Positions 9,781 to 21,411 of a stretch of DNA of 64,000 nt are shown here, one piece after another (positions within the stretch are counted from its first letter, which is position 1; every line of letters starts with the position of its first letter). Made by a program: the position numbers and the translations under genes. Location: contig OU452211.1 in NCBI GenBank assembly GCA_911728435.2, positions 8,724,428 through 8,788,427 of the forward strand, written 5' to 3'. The stretch is from Apoderus coryli (lineage: Eukaryota; Arthropoda; Insecta; Coleoptera; Attelabidae). The notes under the pieces were generated by a model. It was not told the DNA's origin and searched no databases. It saw only the letters and a list, made by a program, of their open reading frames with translations.

Positions 9781-11070
9781 GATCATCATCATCATCAGCA
9801 TTCACTCGCTGACGGGTATGAAAGTATCAATCCAACTCAGAGATTTCTGTTGTGAACTCTAAGATGGAAAACTCCTTGTGGGTTAAAATGATGAGCTTGA
9901 TCACTCCACAGTACTTGTTTTAAAAAAGTCTTCATTTGCGTCCAGAGAATTAAAAAAAAAACAAAATCGGAAGGGCAACTTTTTTGTTGAAAGGGTCCGT
10001 GCGACTTAAGTCCCCGGTTTCACTGCAGCCTCATGGGCTTATTGTGAAAAATCCCCGTATATTATGCCACCCAATCCAGCAGCCCTGTACACTCCACTAA
10101 CTTGTGGAGTTCAGTTATGTGTTGGGTGTCAATATCGGCTGGCGCAATCAGCGAATGCCCAAAAATAGCGTGTCGTCATCGTTGTAGAACTACATACTCA
10201 CATATTACATGGTAAGCTGTTTCAACTGCCCCATTACACAATCTGCATTGCAGGTCCCCATTGTACAGCCCCATCTTATTTAGGTGGTCTCTCAGAGCGC
10301 AATGCTCAGTAAGGAGTCCCATAGTTATTCGCATCTGACTCCTGCTTAATGATAGCACTTTTTCAGTGCGTTTTGTTGCGGCACCAGATATAAACCTCTT
10401 CCCATGCTCCTGCTTGGGAATATGTTCCCAATATCTCTGGTGCTCGCTTTTGGCCCAGCACTTGAGGAGTTCCCTCGCCGTTCTTTTAGACAAGCCCAGC
10501 GCAGGTTCCGTGCCAGTATATGTTGTTTCAGAGGCTTGTCTAGCCAGCCAATCCGCTCTCTCGTTGCCTTCTATTTCCGAGTGCCCCGGGACCCACACTA
10601 GATTAACCCTGTTGTGGTCCGCCAAGGCCCTAAGTTCTGTTTGGCATTCCCATACCAGTTTGGTTGTAACCTTGGGGCTTCTCAGAGCCCTTAAGGCCGC
10701 CTGGCTATCTGAACATATATTGATTCGCTGGTTTGTATAATCCCTCAATCTGTTTAGTTTTGCACATTGCAGATTTGCAAACACTTCCGCTTGAAATACG
10801 GATATGTTTTTCCCCAGTGAGAATCTTAGATTCGTGTTCCTTGTCTCACTGTTTATTCCTGCATCACTTCCACTTTCGGTTTTTGACCCGTCTGTAAACC
10901 AGGTTCTCCCTCTCAGTGTCCGTATGCAGTATTTATCAAGAACTTCGCGGTCCACAATATGCACTTCGAAGTTTATGTCAAATTCAAATTTTGGTATGAT
11001 GTGGTCCATGGGCATGTCTATGATGCCATCCCCAATACATACGCCAATTTTGGTATGTCATAAGGGCAAC
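9781..11070 (-). mobile_element. I/R1-type non-LTR retrotransposon, 3' part
   Basis: On the minus strand the element enters at about 11070 just upstream of the RNase H domain, runs through the coding region, a 3' untranslated region of about 260 bp, and ends in TGATGATGATGATGATC at 9781. A short simple-repeat tail is usual for several non-LTR clades. The endonuclease and RT domains are missing, so this is a 5'-truncated copy, the normal product of incomplete target-primed reverse transcription. No target-site duplication was identified. Confidence 0.65.
10176..11060 (-). pseudogene. RNase H domain and C-terminus of a non-LTR retrotransposon
   Basis: The longest clean frame of this region (279 codons from 11015, extendable upstream in the same frame to about 11060, where a stop occurs). 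All four RNase H acidic positions are visible: Asp in WFTDGSKTE, Glu in VFQAEVFA, Asp in ICSDSQAALRAL and Asp in GNERADWLA. After that come a linker and a C-terminal Cys/His segment (LQCRLCNGAVETAYHVICEY) typical of I/R1-like elements, which removes RNA from the RNA/DNA hybrid. The part beyond the stop at 10176 still resembles the family (FGHSLIAPADIDTQHI). Lacking the RT, it cannot act alone. The preserved frame suggests a recent insertion. Confidence 0.85.
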
Positions 11071-12644
11071 TTACTATCCCCAAGATACCGGCTTTAGATG
11101 ATAAGGATGCAGATTGCATGAATCTGTGTATGGTGCTACGTGGATTTTGACGATTACTTTTCATAATTCTGGTGCTCATTGAAGTATCTTGTTCAAAGTC
11201 GTGAAGTAATCGGTATTCCTGTTGCCATCTAAGTTTGCTAAGGCGACCTGAATTAATCTTCTGTGGTGTAAAACATTGCCTTATGATCTGGGTGTCTATG
11301 TGACAACTAGATTTTGACATTCGAAATTTACTATTATGTATTTTCAAGGAGGACTAGTTTTAAATTAATAATTCCAAGTCAAAGATTTGCCCGATTTCAA
11401 TATTCAAAATGCTCGTAGCACCCTGTGTGACTCAGTAGAGTCATAAATAATAATTTGTACTCTATTTAAGAAGTCTCTAGATTGTCCGGAATTACCATAA
11501 AGAGCAGCCATTCTTTGCTTCCACCTACGTACATAAGTTGCTTGCAACTGCACGTCGTCCAAAAACGGAATATAACCAGTTTATAGGCATATTGATGGGT
11601 GATATCCGGTTTGGAAGCTGGTCCAGCGATAACACGCAGAGAGTGTGAGAGCATTTTCGTTAAATTGAGAAATATTTGCGGGTTTTCAGGATAATTTACC
11701 ACTCTTGGTTGATGAGGGTCTGTGTTTGGCATAGGACGCTATCATAAAGGACCTAATCAAGACCTAAGAACCTATCCTTAATGAGGAATCCTCCGCATGT
11801 CGTTTGGCATGTAGATAGATATCATTGTCCTGCGTAAATTTCACGACTCCATTATTAGGAAAAGAGATTTAAATTTTTTGGGGCCTTGGTTTGGTATAGG
11901 ACGCTATCATACAGGACCTAATCAAGACCTAAGAAACTATCCTTAATGACCGTTCCGAACCTCTTCTCTCCCTCTTGATAATTGTGTCTGTGGTTAATGG
12001 AAATGCTCTTTAAAAGGATTAGCGACCAGTTCGTAAGAGGATTTCTCTAGTTAAAAGTTGTTTTGATTTATATGAAAATAGTGATTTTTTTTATGAGTTT
12101 GATTGTCTGCGAAATGAGCTTTTCTTGAGATTTAGGATCAAATCAAAATCAAATAAGGGGCATGGGAGGGAGATTCGAACGAAGTATTAATACAAAAAAT
12201 AGAAAGTAATTCAGCTCAATGGCCTCGCAATGATGATTTATTAAAAATAAGTTGAAATATATTTTCCATCACAAGCCATTGTAGATTTTTATTTAGCCCT
12301 GGTAACGACACTTCCTGAAAATGATACCTTCCGACACATTTTAAACGTTAAACATAATTTCTACTCTCACCATCTCGCATATACAGTGATGGCTGGTTGC
12401 CAACAAAATTGCAACTTTGCGGCCGGAAAAATAAACTATGGCATTTTTAGACTCTCCTCCCTTTTCTTCCACACATGATTTATTTTTGCTACAGTGTTTC
12501 CTTGTTGTTTTTTCTTCTTCGGCATCTCTTAGTATATAAAAATTCGATTTTATGGTGTTGTGTGTGATTTATTATACAGGGAGGTTAATGTAGGCCGTGC
12601 ATTAGAAGGTTTTCAACTTGCAGATGGACTAGAAATTTGAAAAG
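11071..12644. other. No gene; contains a 59-bp direct repeat
   Basis: No coding family recognised. Frames of 109 codons (11018-11347) and 88 codons (11466-11732), both minus strand, have no recognisable motif. The notable content is the direct repeat listed next. Confidence 0.4.
11725..11948. repeat. 59-bp direct repeat, copies 165 bp apart
   Basis: Positions 11725-11783 and 11890-11948 both read TTTGG(C/T)ATAGGACGCTATCAT, then A(A/C)AGGACCTAATCAAGACC and TAAGAA(C/A)CTATCCTTAATGA, with about three mismatches. The second copy starts inside the block shared with 5542-5605. They may be ends of an old element or a tandem duplication with a spacer. Confidence 0.8.
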
Positions 12645-13555
12645 CTGGCAAGTTCATTCAGAGCCTCAAGGGGAACTCCACAGGGCAGTACGTTGGCTCC
12701 TCTTCTCTTTGCAATATTCGTAAACGATATTGGCTCTGGTTTTAATAGCAATTATTTGTTGTTTGCGGATGATTTAAACTTGTATCGCACTGTTGTTTGT
12801 GAGAACGATTGCGCACAGCTTCAAAGAGATCTGTGTCTGCTCTCAGAATGGTGTGATCTAAATAGACTTCCTCTAAATCTGAACAAATGTAAGTCGAATG
12901 GAAGACATTTACAAGAAGTCAAGATCCGTTTTTGCAAAACTACACCATCGATAATTCAAATTTGGAACGCTGCGCTTTAATCAAAGATCTTGGTGTATAC
13001 TTGGATGTTCATTTATCTTTCAACTACCACATTGAGCAAGTTTCTGCTAATGCTTTGCGAATGTTAGGATTTATTTTTAAACAGACCAGAGAATTCAACA
13101 ACATGGACTGCCTGAAAAGTCTCTATTTCGCCTTTGTTGTGTCTATTTTGGAATTCGCTACAATCATTTGGTCGCCCATCTACCGTGTTCATATACAGAG
13201 ATTAGAGAGTATCCAACGTAAGTTTTTAAAATATTTGTCAATTAAAATTGATGGATATTTTCCTCCTCGTGGGTGTGATCACGGCCTGTTACTGACAAGG
13301 TTCGGATTTCGGCCGTTAGCCGAGAGACGCATCTTCGCATCTCAGATCTTTCTTTTTAAGTTGATCAACAATACGTTGGATTGTCCTCGGTTGCTTCAGC
13401 AGCTATGGTTTCGTGTCCCTAGGGTTCACTCTAGAAGCGCTAGTTTATTATGGGTGCCACAGATTCGTTCTAATTATGAATCTAAAACACCGCTATTTGG
13501 GGCTTGTAAATACAGCAACCGATTAGTCATTAATGAAAACCTTGAGTTTTTTTAA
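12645..13555 (+). pseudogene. Jockey/CR1-like reverse transcriptase C-terminal half, frameshifted
   Basis: Frame one begins at RT motif B (SFRASRGTPQGSTLAPLLF), continues through the catalytic motif C (LLFADDLNLY, two of the three catalytic Asp) and reaches LPLNLNKCK. A frameshift near 12900 moves to a second frame with DLGVYLDVHLSFNYHI, LKSLYFAFVVSILEFATIIW and a C-terminal extension ending at a stop at 13555. These are the thumb and connection blocks of Jockey/CR1-type ORF2 proteins. Motif A and everything upstream are absent, as expected of a 5'-truncated copy. It lies about 520 bp upstream of a second RT pseudogene of the same general type and orientation, but they are not copies of each other at close identity. 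Confidence 0.85.
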
Positions 13556-14079
13556 TGTATCGCTTGATTTGAAACAGTTATTAACTTACAACAATCTGTA
13601 TCGTTAATTAATGAATGATAAGTAATTAATCTTTGACTTTCTGATAACACACAACTGATAGCACCAAACCTATAATATGCCAATCCTGTACAAAGCAATA
13701 ATTCAGCTTTCTATACCATTCACATTCCTCATGCACACTTTTTTTTTTATCCATGATGATAACTTCGGGAGCACTAAATCTTGTATTGAAAGTTTTGGAA
13801 AGTTGAAATGAAAGTCACTTTTACAGTATATCAGAAATAGAATAGTAAAAAATGGGTATCAAAGTTTTATCTGTTCACAGGATAAAGTAAAAGGATCTTA
13901 CCTTTGCAAATCATATACAGGGTGTTTCAGCGAATTCTTTTGACGAATAATGTGTTTGCAAAGTTTGCAGTAGACTCAAAATAATTACTAAAGGCTATTT
14001 TTAACATAAGCATGAGCAATCATAGACATACTAGCCGCTTACCTAATAAAATGACATACAATAACATTGAACTCTAGAA
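13556..14079. other. No gene recognised
   Basis: Spacer between two RT pseudogenes. It contains a T-run at 13741-13749 and a TACAGGGTG word at 13916-13924 in isolation. Confidence 0.4.
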
Positions 14080-15532
14080 ATGGTTAATTCTTTTGATGAT
14101 TATTTTCAAAGATCATATATGCGGTCGGCTCCATTTTGTTGGGCTTCCGCAAGAAACTGCGATTTACAGCAGCTTCAAATTAGAGAGATTGGTGAAGACG
14201 ATGTTTTCAGAGCACTTAAATCGTTTAAAGCTAGACATACTTCGGGTCCGCACGGTGTGCCTGCCTTTGTCGTCAAGGACTGTGCCTCAGTCTTCGCTAA
14301 ACCGATTTTAACTATATTTAATCTGTCATTGAAATATAATGAGTTTCCGAATTTCTGGAAACTGTCTAGGATGAGCCCCATCTTCAAAAAAGGTGATAGG
14401 CAGGATATTAGAAACTACCGGCCTATTGCCATACAATCGAATTTTGCCAAGTGTTTTGAGATCGTGTTGCATGAAGTTTTGTTTAATCATGTCAAGCGGC
14501 TCATCACGCCTATTCAGCACGGATTTTTTCCTGGCTACTAATCTCGTAATTTTGAGCCAGTTTTTGGCAGAAAGCTTGGATAGCGGGGGTCAGGTCGACG
14601 TTATTTATACGGATTTTACTTATCTCCATGAACGTAAATTATATGTGGAGTACCGTGGTTTCAAGTCCGGTATTATCCGTGCAACATCTGGAGTGCCGCA
14701 GGGTTCTGTGTTGGGTCCCCTCTTATTTATGTGTTTTATTAATGACATTGTTAATGGCGTGAAATGTCGCTCCCTACTCTTTGCTGATGATTTTAAGGTT
14801 TATTCACTGACTACCTCAACTTCTGACTGTCTTCAATTGCAGAATGATCTGAATGTCCTGCTTGACTGGTGCATTCAAAACAGGCTTGCCCTTAATTTGG
14901 ATAAGTGTTGTTCTGTAACTTTTACTCGTAAGGTAAATCCAATAGGATTTGTGTATAATATTGACTCTGTTCCGCTTAAAATATGCGATGAGGTTATGAA
15001 TCTGGGGGTGCTCTTTGACGCTAAACTTAGTTTTGTGGGGCATGTGATTGATGTGGTTTCGTCTTCCTATAAGAGTCTGGGTTTTGTTATGAGAAATACA
15101 AAGCATTTTGTGTCACCTAAAACACTTATTTTACTGTATAATTCCTTCGTTAGATCGAAATTGGAATATGCGTCTGTTGTGAGGAGTCCTGGTTATGCGT
15201 TGCACTCGAATAGGTTAGGGAGGATTCAGCGAAGATTTGTGAAATATTTGTGGTTTAAGTGTGACGGAGTGTATCCAACCATGGGATTTCCCCATGATGA
15301 ACTTCTGGGTCGTTTTAATTTTGTACCTCTTGATAAGCGTAGAGAATATGCCTCACTCCTGTTTCTATTTAAGATCGTGAATGGTATCATTGACCTACTT
15401 TCGATGATACCTTTTCATGCTCCACATGCGAGAAGGCGTAATTATGGTTCTAGCTTTTACTTGCCTACCACATGTACCAACTTGTTGCTCTTTTCGCCAT
15501 TTTTGAGATGTGTTCTGTTTGCGACTCGGTGA
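14080..15532 (+). pseudogene. Jockey/CR1-like reverse transcriptase, frameshift and internal deletion
   Basis: Frame one (14080-14541) has the N-terminal RT blocks, including SGPHGVPAFVVKDC, SRMSPIFKKGD, NYRPIAIQSNFAKCFE and IQHGFF. A frame change near 14530 leads to frame three: NLVILSQFLAESLDSGGQVD, catalytic motif A start VIYTDF, motif B SGVPQGSVLGPLLF, motif C LLFADDFKVY, LALNLDKC and the thumb block MNLGVLFDAKLSFVGHV. Directly after YTDF the protein jumps to TYLHERKLYVEYRG, so about 30 residues normally between motif A and this block are missing in frame. With the frameshift and deletion it cannot encode a working enzyme. The three catalytic Asp residues are still present. Confidence 0.88.
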
Positions 15533-15775
15533 GTAACGATATTGATGTGTTTTTTAATACCATATCTTATATTAAAAAAGTGTTTTTTAGATAAATATTT
15601 GTTGTTAAACCACTCTTATTTTGACTATTTTTTGCGATTGTAATATTTGTATTATTTATAATTTTGAAACGTGTATTTATGTTAATTTTATCGTTTTGTA
15701 ATGTACCTGCCCTGTAATTGGATGTGTTTCTGTCTGGGTATATGTAATCTAAATAAATAAATAAATAACTGTCAG
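14080..15775 (+). mobile_element. Jockey/CR1-like non-LTR retrotransposon, 5'-truncated
   Basis: Covers an RT coding region (14080-15532), an A+T-rich 3' untranslated stretch and a tail of AAATAAATAAATAAATAA ending at about 15768. A tail of short A-rich repeats is typical of this kind of element. No 5' promoter region and no endonuclease domain are seen, so it is truncated upstream of the RT. The tail gives a reliable 3' boundary. Confidence 0.75.
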
Positions 15776-16844
15776 TATAAGGCATGCATACAATTTTTAA
15801 AGCCCCTGAAAACAAAACAATGTCTCTCTCCAATACCTTAACAGAATGCTTCATTTACATCCATTCTGAAAAAAATCTATTATTTGTAAACTTATACAAA
15901 AGTTCACATTGCAATAATACTGGAGAACATACGGCATACCGGTGTTCTGTCTGATATTTTTTTTTCCTTTTTTTCCTGATGCAGCGTAGGAGAATGAATG
16001 TTTCGACCCATATTCATTTGTTTATTGTTTCTTTTTTTTTTAATCCTATTACGTTTCACTCCTATGCATTTTTTATATTTCATTGTAACGAACCCATCAT
16101 GAATTTGAGAAATAAAAAAAAACGGCTTTTACGTAACTGATATGATGCTGACATGTTGGGAATTTGGGTCAAAGTCTTGACTTGATGAGCACATTGTTTT
16201 TACTGATGGTGCTGAAATGGAAAATTTGTGTAGGTATTCACTTTTTCATTTTAAGCCATGTTCCTGTGTTGATATTTTTGTGCATGAGGGTAGGGTTTAT
16301 GTGTTATGATATTTTAACGATATTCAGTTTAACGAAATATAATTATTAAAATCTTATTTTGTGGAATCAATGTTAGAAAGTTGCAAAATATCTTCTGATC
16401 CGGACCTGCATTGACAATATTGTTGAATATGTTCTATCTTTAAAGTTATAAAATGATTAATGTAATTAATTGTAGGGTTTCGTTAAATAATGATGACGAA
16501 CATAATTTTAAAACAAGATTTATTCATAAACAACAAAAATCAAAAAACATAATCAATACATTTTTGACATATCTCCTTCAATGTCAACGTCAACTGTCTG
16601 GGATCGTAGATCGTAATAAAACGTCTTGAGAAAATGTTCTTGGTTCGCTTATAAACAATTATTACTGCCATTTATTAGGCAAAAAATTTCAAGAAAAAAC
16701 GAAAATAACATTTTTACTTCAGATTTGTATGTAGTTTTTGAATGTGTAACGTAATAGAAATTCTCACACAAAAAAACTAGTAATTTCTATTCTACTTGTC
16801 ATCATTGTCACCAGACCCCATTACTCTTAAACTGTATTCTTGGT
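15776..16844. other. No gene recognised
   Basis: Spacer after the retrotransposon tail. T-rich runs occur around 15960-16040; no protein family or repeat recognised. Confidence 0.4.
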
Positions 16845-17165
16845 AGTAACTTGAAAAAACATAGTTAAAAATTGAATAAACTACAGCTTTAAATATTAAA
16901 GAATAATGCCCATTATATAACAACAGCAACTTGAAAAATACATAGTTAAAAATTAAATAAACTACACCTTTAAATATTAAAGAATAATGCACATTATATA
17001 ACAACAGCAACTTGAAAAAACATAGTTAAAAATTAAATAAACTACACCTTTAAATATTAAAGAATAATACACATTATATAACAACAGCAATATGAAAAAA
17101 AAAATAGTTTAGAATTAAATAAACTACACCTGTAAGGATTAAATAATAATGCACATTATGTAATA
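16845..17165. repeat. 80-bp minisatellite, block 1 (4 units)
   Basis: Units starting near 16848, 16928, 17009 and 17090 share AACTTGAAAAAACATAGTTA, AAATTAAATAAACTACA and AATAATGCACATTATATAAC. The first three have the TTTAAATATTAAAGAAT variant, the fourth the TGTAAGGATTAAATAAT variant. Frames that look like MLLLYNVHYS repeats on the minus strand are by-products of this repeat, not genes. Confidence 0.95.
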
Positions 17166-17564
17166 TTATATAAGTAAGGGTGTTTGTTTATGTATTAATT
17201 AATTGCTGTTTTTTCTTTTTTCTTTATTTATTTTGCTTTATCGTTGTCTTTATAGATATGAACGTATAAAGTATTGCTCGAACTATTTGAGAATGGCTGA
17301 CAAGCTTTTAGCTTAGTAATTCTCAAATAGTAGAAAGGGTTTAGTTAAGTATGTTTTATTATGTTGGGAATTTCTACTATATATTTATTTTAAGCTGCAT
17401 ATTCTTGTGAAATTGAAATTTGTACTGCAATTTCTTAAATAAATATATATTTATTATTATTATTAATAATAATAATAATAATAATAATTTATTTTCCAGT
17501 AAACATATTTACAAAAGTGTTCTATTTCTATTATACTTCTAGAAAATAATGAAAAAAAAAATTA
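17166..17564. other. Spacer between minisatellite blocks, with hairpin and (TAA)n
   Basis: Unique sequence of about 400 bp. It has a 13-bp stem (ACTATTTGAGAAT at 17282-17294 and its complement at 17319-17331) and a TTA/TAA microsatellite at about 17450-17490. No gene seen. It may be an insertion that split one array. Confidence 0.6.
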
Positions 17565-18307
17565 TATTATTATAACAACAGCAACTTGAAAAAACATAGT
17601 TAAAAATTAAATAAACTACAGCTTTAAATATTAAAGAATAATGCACATTATATAACAACAGCAATTTGAAAAATACGTAGTTAAAAATTAAATAAACTAC
17701 ACCTTTAAATATTAAAGAATAATGCACATTATATAACAACAGCAACTTGAAAAAACATATTTAAAAATGAAATAAACTACACCTGTAAGGATTAAATAAT
17801 AATGCACATTATATAACAACAGCAACTTGAAAAAACATAGTTAAAAATTAAATAAACTACAGCTTTAAATATTAAAGAATAATGCACATTATATAAAAAC
17901 AGCAACTTGAAAAAACATAGTTAAAAATGAAATAAACTACACCTGTAAGGATTAAATAATAATGCACATTATATAACAACAGCAACTTGAAAAAACATAG
18001 TTAAAAATTAAATAAACTACAGCTTTAAATACTAAAGTATAATGCACATTATATAAAAACAGCAACTTGAAAAAACATAGTTAAAAATGAAATAAACTAC
18101 ACCTTTAAATACTAAAGAATAATGCACATTATATAACAACAGCAACTTGAAAAATACATAGTTAAAAATTAAATAAACTACACATTTAAAATTTGAATAT
18201 TCAAGAATAATGCACATTATATAACAACAGCAACTTGAAAAACCATAGTTAAAAATTTAATAAACTACACCTTTAAAGCTTAAAGAATAATGCACATTAT
18301 CTAACAA
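17565..18307. repeat. 80-bp minisatellite, block 2 (9 units)
   Basis: Units begin at 17583, 17663, 17744, 17824, 17904, 17984, 18064, 18144 and 18232. Two variants mix: the TTTAAATATTAAAGAAT type (units 1, 2, 4, 6, 7 and, diverged, 8 and 9) and the TGTAAGGATTAAATAAT type (units 3 and 5). Units 3-6 therefore alternate B-A-B-A, pointing to a 160-bp higher-order step. The unit is very A+T-rich and noncoding. Confidence 0.95.
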
Positions 18308-20091
18308 CGATCAAAATAAACACACACATTAAACACGTTAAAATTGTCTAGCTGGTACGTAAGTATGATGTTTAATTTTATAAAAGCTGATGATGCTGAT
18401 GCTGAAAGCTCCCTTTTCTTAACTCCACCGCGTTGAAGGGGTTAACTTCATAACGATATCCGTTTATCATTTAAAAATTTTTGCGAAATTTAAATAAATC
18501 TTCTTTCCATTGAATAATTTAGGTAAGTATTATTCGTGTGCAATTCTTTATATTTTTCTAGACTATACATTTAAAAGTATAACGTTGTCTGAATAATTGT
18601 AAGAATGGCTTGTGTGCGTTTAATTTGCTAAGTGCTCTGGTTGACCCTAAATTCATACATTTCACTTTGCTAATAATATACCATCATAATATTATGTTAA
18701 TACGTTCAGGAGTGTAAGTGAAATATTCCCATATATTTTCGGATAAAACAACTGTATAATGGAAATGTTTACATATCCGAACAATGGAGGGTGTTTTTTA
18801 CTTCTTTTTTGGATGCTTTTCTGTTTGATTAGTGTTATGAATGTTTGCAAAAGTTTTATGCACATAAAGATCAAATGTGCAGACTGTTTTCTGTTTTCCA
18901 GATATTATTGGAAGAGACATGGATGAACGAATAATTGGGTTAACATATTATTGTGCTCCTCATACGCAGAGCAATTCTTAAAGGTAGATTTACACTTATT
19001 TAATCTTTAAATCATCATTTTCGTTGCTTATAATTATTTGGAAATCGTGTGTCCGTGTAAAGATTATTGAAGGAACTTTAGGCATTAGTTCCATCAGCTT
19101 ACAGAAAATAATAATATACCGAATAGGCTATAGTATTTTTTTAAAGACACACAGCCAAAGTAGATAAATAGAAGGTTTTTGGCGTTATAGCCGAATCAGA
19201 ATCCATTAAAAGGTGGAATGTAGTTTGTCGGTCACACATAAAGACCACCTCATCGCTGGCTTGCTCTTTGTTACCCATTATTGTGTGACATGCCACATTA
19301 AACTTTATTTCCGTTAACGAAATATATAGGGATAGCAACTACTATATAAACCTACCCTTGTGCTGTTTTGGTTTAGGTGATATCGTAACATACATACAAT
19401 TTAGTGTATTGAGGGTAGAATGGAGTAGTGCCAAATGCCCTGTTTGACTCCATTTACTTGAAGTGATAAAGGAGAGAGGTTTGTGGTGTCCTTATTATTC
19501 ATTCCTCCGCATAAGCACTTTATAAAGTATTATCTGATATATTAATTATTGTTGAAAATAGCTTTGTAAAAACAGAAATTGATACCCTCGTACCTCATTC
19601 GTTTTTCCATCTGGTCATCCAAAGGGAGATTCATGGACAACAGTTTGTCAGTTTTAAAGTTTGTGTAGACTTGTCGTGAAAACTTGTAATTGCATTTTTA
19701 GACCTAGCCTAAAGAGGTCTTTTCATAAAAATTATAATAATAATAGAAGAAATCAAACTCGAACTATTTTTTTTTCATAATAGTGTTGTAGTCGTTCATG
19801 CCTCAAATGCTGCGTTAACGAAGTTCGTTATAACTATGCGGGTCAGTAAGCTTCATTTTCGAGAAACAAGAGCACCTACTATTATACTACAGCCACCACC
19901 GATGTTTGAAAACAGAAAAAATAGATGCTGTTAGCAGAAAAATAATAAGTAGGAGTTTTTTTATATTTTAATTAAATAGAAAAATATTCTTTGGCTTGAA
20001 TGTTGAAGAACTGATTTTAATAAAACGTTGTTTTGAAATGAAAAATTTTACTTTTGATCTGTCTAACATTGTCGTATGTTCTAATAACTTA
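18308..20091. other. No gene recognised
   Basis: About 1.8 kb of A+T-rich sequence. The 65-codon minus frame at 19141-19338 shows no family motif. No repeats detected by eye. Confidence 0.4.
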
Positions 20092-20725
20092 TACAGGGTG
20101 GCCCTAAGAAAACCAAACTTGGACAGAATTTTTGTAATACGATGGTTAGGTGTTTTCTCCAGAATTTTCATAGGGAGCGTAGGTCGAATTTGCTTTGTGT
20201 TCTTCTGTGTTTCTAAGCGGTTTTGAACATTCTAAAGCATGTTTGGTGTAATGTTCCGATATTCCGGAATAATCTGTTTCCGTAAATCGTCTTGAGATGC
20301 CGGTAGAGTTTTATAAATTTAAGTCCCCACAGAAATTTTAAAGATTTAAACCTGGCAACCTCCCCGGCCACTGCACTCGGCGATCCCAAAAATACTGATT
20401 AAGGGACGAGAGGCAGTGCCTCGCGCTTAAAGTGATTTAATTACGGCCAGTATGGATGTTTTTATTGACGTTGGCCTACTCTCGTTCTGCGTTCGCCGAC
20501 AAATTATCATGTGCGTAGGTATAATAGATATACAATCAATCAATCTGTGCGCCATTTTTTAACAGTAAAAAAATCTTAATTGGTTAAAAAGTTAGTTAGG
20601 CACTGCCTCACTTGCCGCATAGGACTAGCCGCCCCTGATCAATGCGTGATCGTCTTGTAATACTGTAAGATTGCCTGGTAGACAAAAAGGACCAACAATA
20701 CACTCGCTATATATTCAAATCCTCA
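20092..20725 (-). pseudogene. Tc/mariner-like transposase remnant, split by a MITE
   Basis: The plus strand begins with an element tip TACAGGGTGGCCC at 20092. Reading the minus strand inward, the C-terminal transposase part decays through several stops, but RRVQWPGRLPGLN is legible and corresponds to the WPARSPDLN block before the third catalytic residue. The frame runs to about 20394, where an inserted MITE-like sequence interrupts it. Beyond, at about 20640-20725, the minus strand reads ECIVGPFCLPGNLTVLQDDH, resembling the GPYFLPxxLNG block that lies further upstream in these transposases. Both sides therefore look like one old gene. Confidence in the outer part is lower. Confidence 0.5.
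20395..20640. mobile_element. MITE-like insertion (possible hAT type)
   Basis: The right end, read inward, is CAGGGGCGGCTAGTCC ... GAGGCAGTGCC, and the left end is TAAGGGACG ... AGAGGCAGTGCC. The ends are thus inverted repeats with a deletion in the left arm. CAGGGGCGG is a typical hAT-type terminus. No open frame inside. It sits between two pieces of transposase. I could not define the 8-bp target duplication expected of hAT elements. Confidence 0.4.
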
Positions 20726-21405
20726 CGTCTAACTCAGGACGTTGAGAGTGAACTTCACCTCAAATGGGCACTTCAAAAATTGAGGTTTTGAGGAAGAAAT
20801 TATTTTTTTACATTCTACTGCCCTCAATATATACAATTCAATTCCGTAAAAAAATATATTTAAAATAAAAACAATTTTTTGAAACCCATACAACGCATAA
20901 TTTAAATATTTCAGCCACATGAAAAATAACATTTTACAGGTTTTAATTTGTTTGGGAATCGAATAAATTCAGCACTGAACATTACCTCAATTTTCTATTA
21001 CCGCTACAATAATGTTGCATTGTGCTATATCGGTAGATGTATAACGCCCGATCGGTTAATAAATAAACAACAGTGAAATACAAAATAATAAATAAATAAT
21101 TTGCAAACACATAAATAAATATAAAAAAAAAATAGTGAAAAATTGTGGGTATTACAATGTGTGAAATATTGATATTTCACATACCTGGTATACTTTTGTT
21201 AATGTTAGTTGAAAATGAGGCTTTTGCTAGGTACAGATCAAAACCAGGGCCTTCCATATCTTAATCACAATGAGTATTTTAAACGTGCCACATTATGCAA
21301 TTTGGGTGTATTACTATTTTTTTTATCCCGGCTTAATATTTTATTATTATTATGTCTTGTTGCAATATGATATGAATCTTTATGAACAACAAACAAGTAC
21401 CGTAT
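20726..21405. other. No gene recognised
   Basis: A+T-rich spacer of about 680 bp with A-runs near 21120. Nothing recognisable. Confidence 0.4.
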
Positions 21406-21411
21406 CTATAA

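Noticed and set aside
10366..11097. Plus-strand frames of 65 to 124 codons
   Set aside because: Antisense shadows of the RNase H coding region.
12150..12190. tRNA-like B box (GATTCGAAC)
   Set aside because: No A box at the right distance and no cloverleaf can be drawn.
16792..18217. Three minus-strand frames with MLLLYNVHYS-like hydrophobic repeats
   Set aside because: They are translations of the 80-bp minisatellite; the period is not a multiple of three in all units and no gene signals exist.
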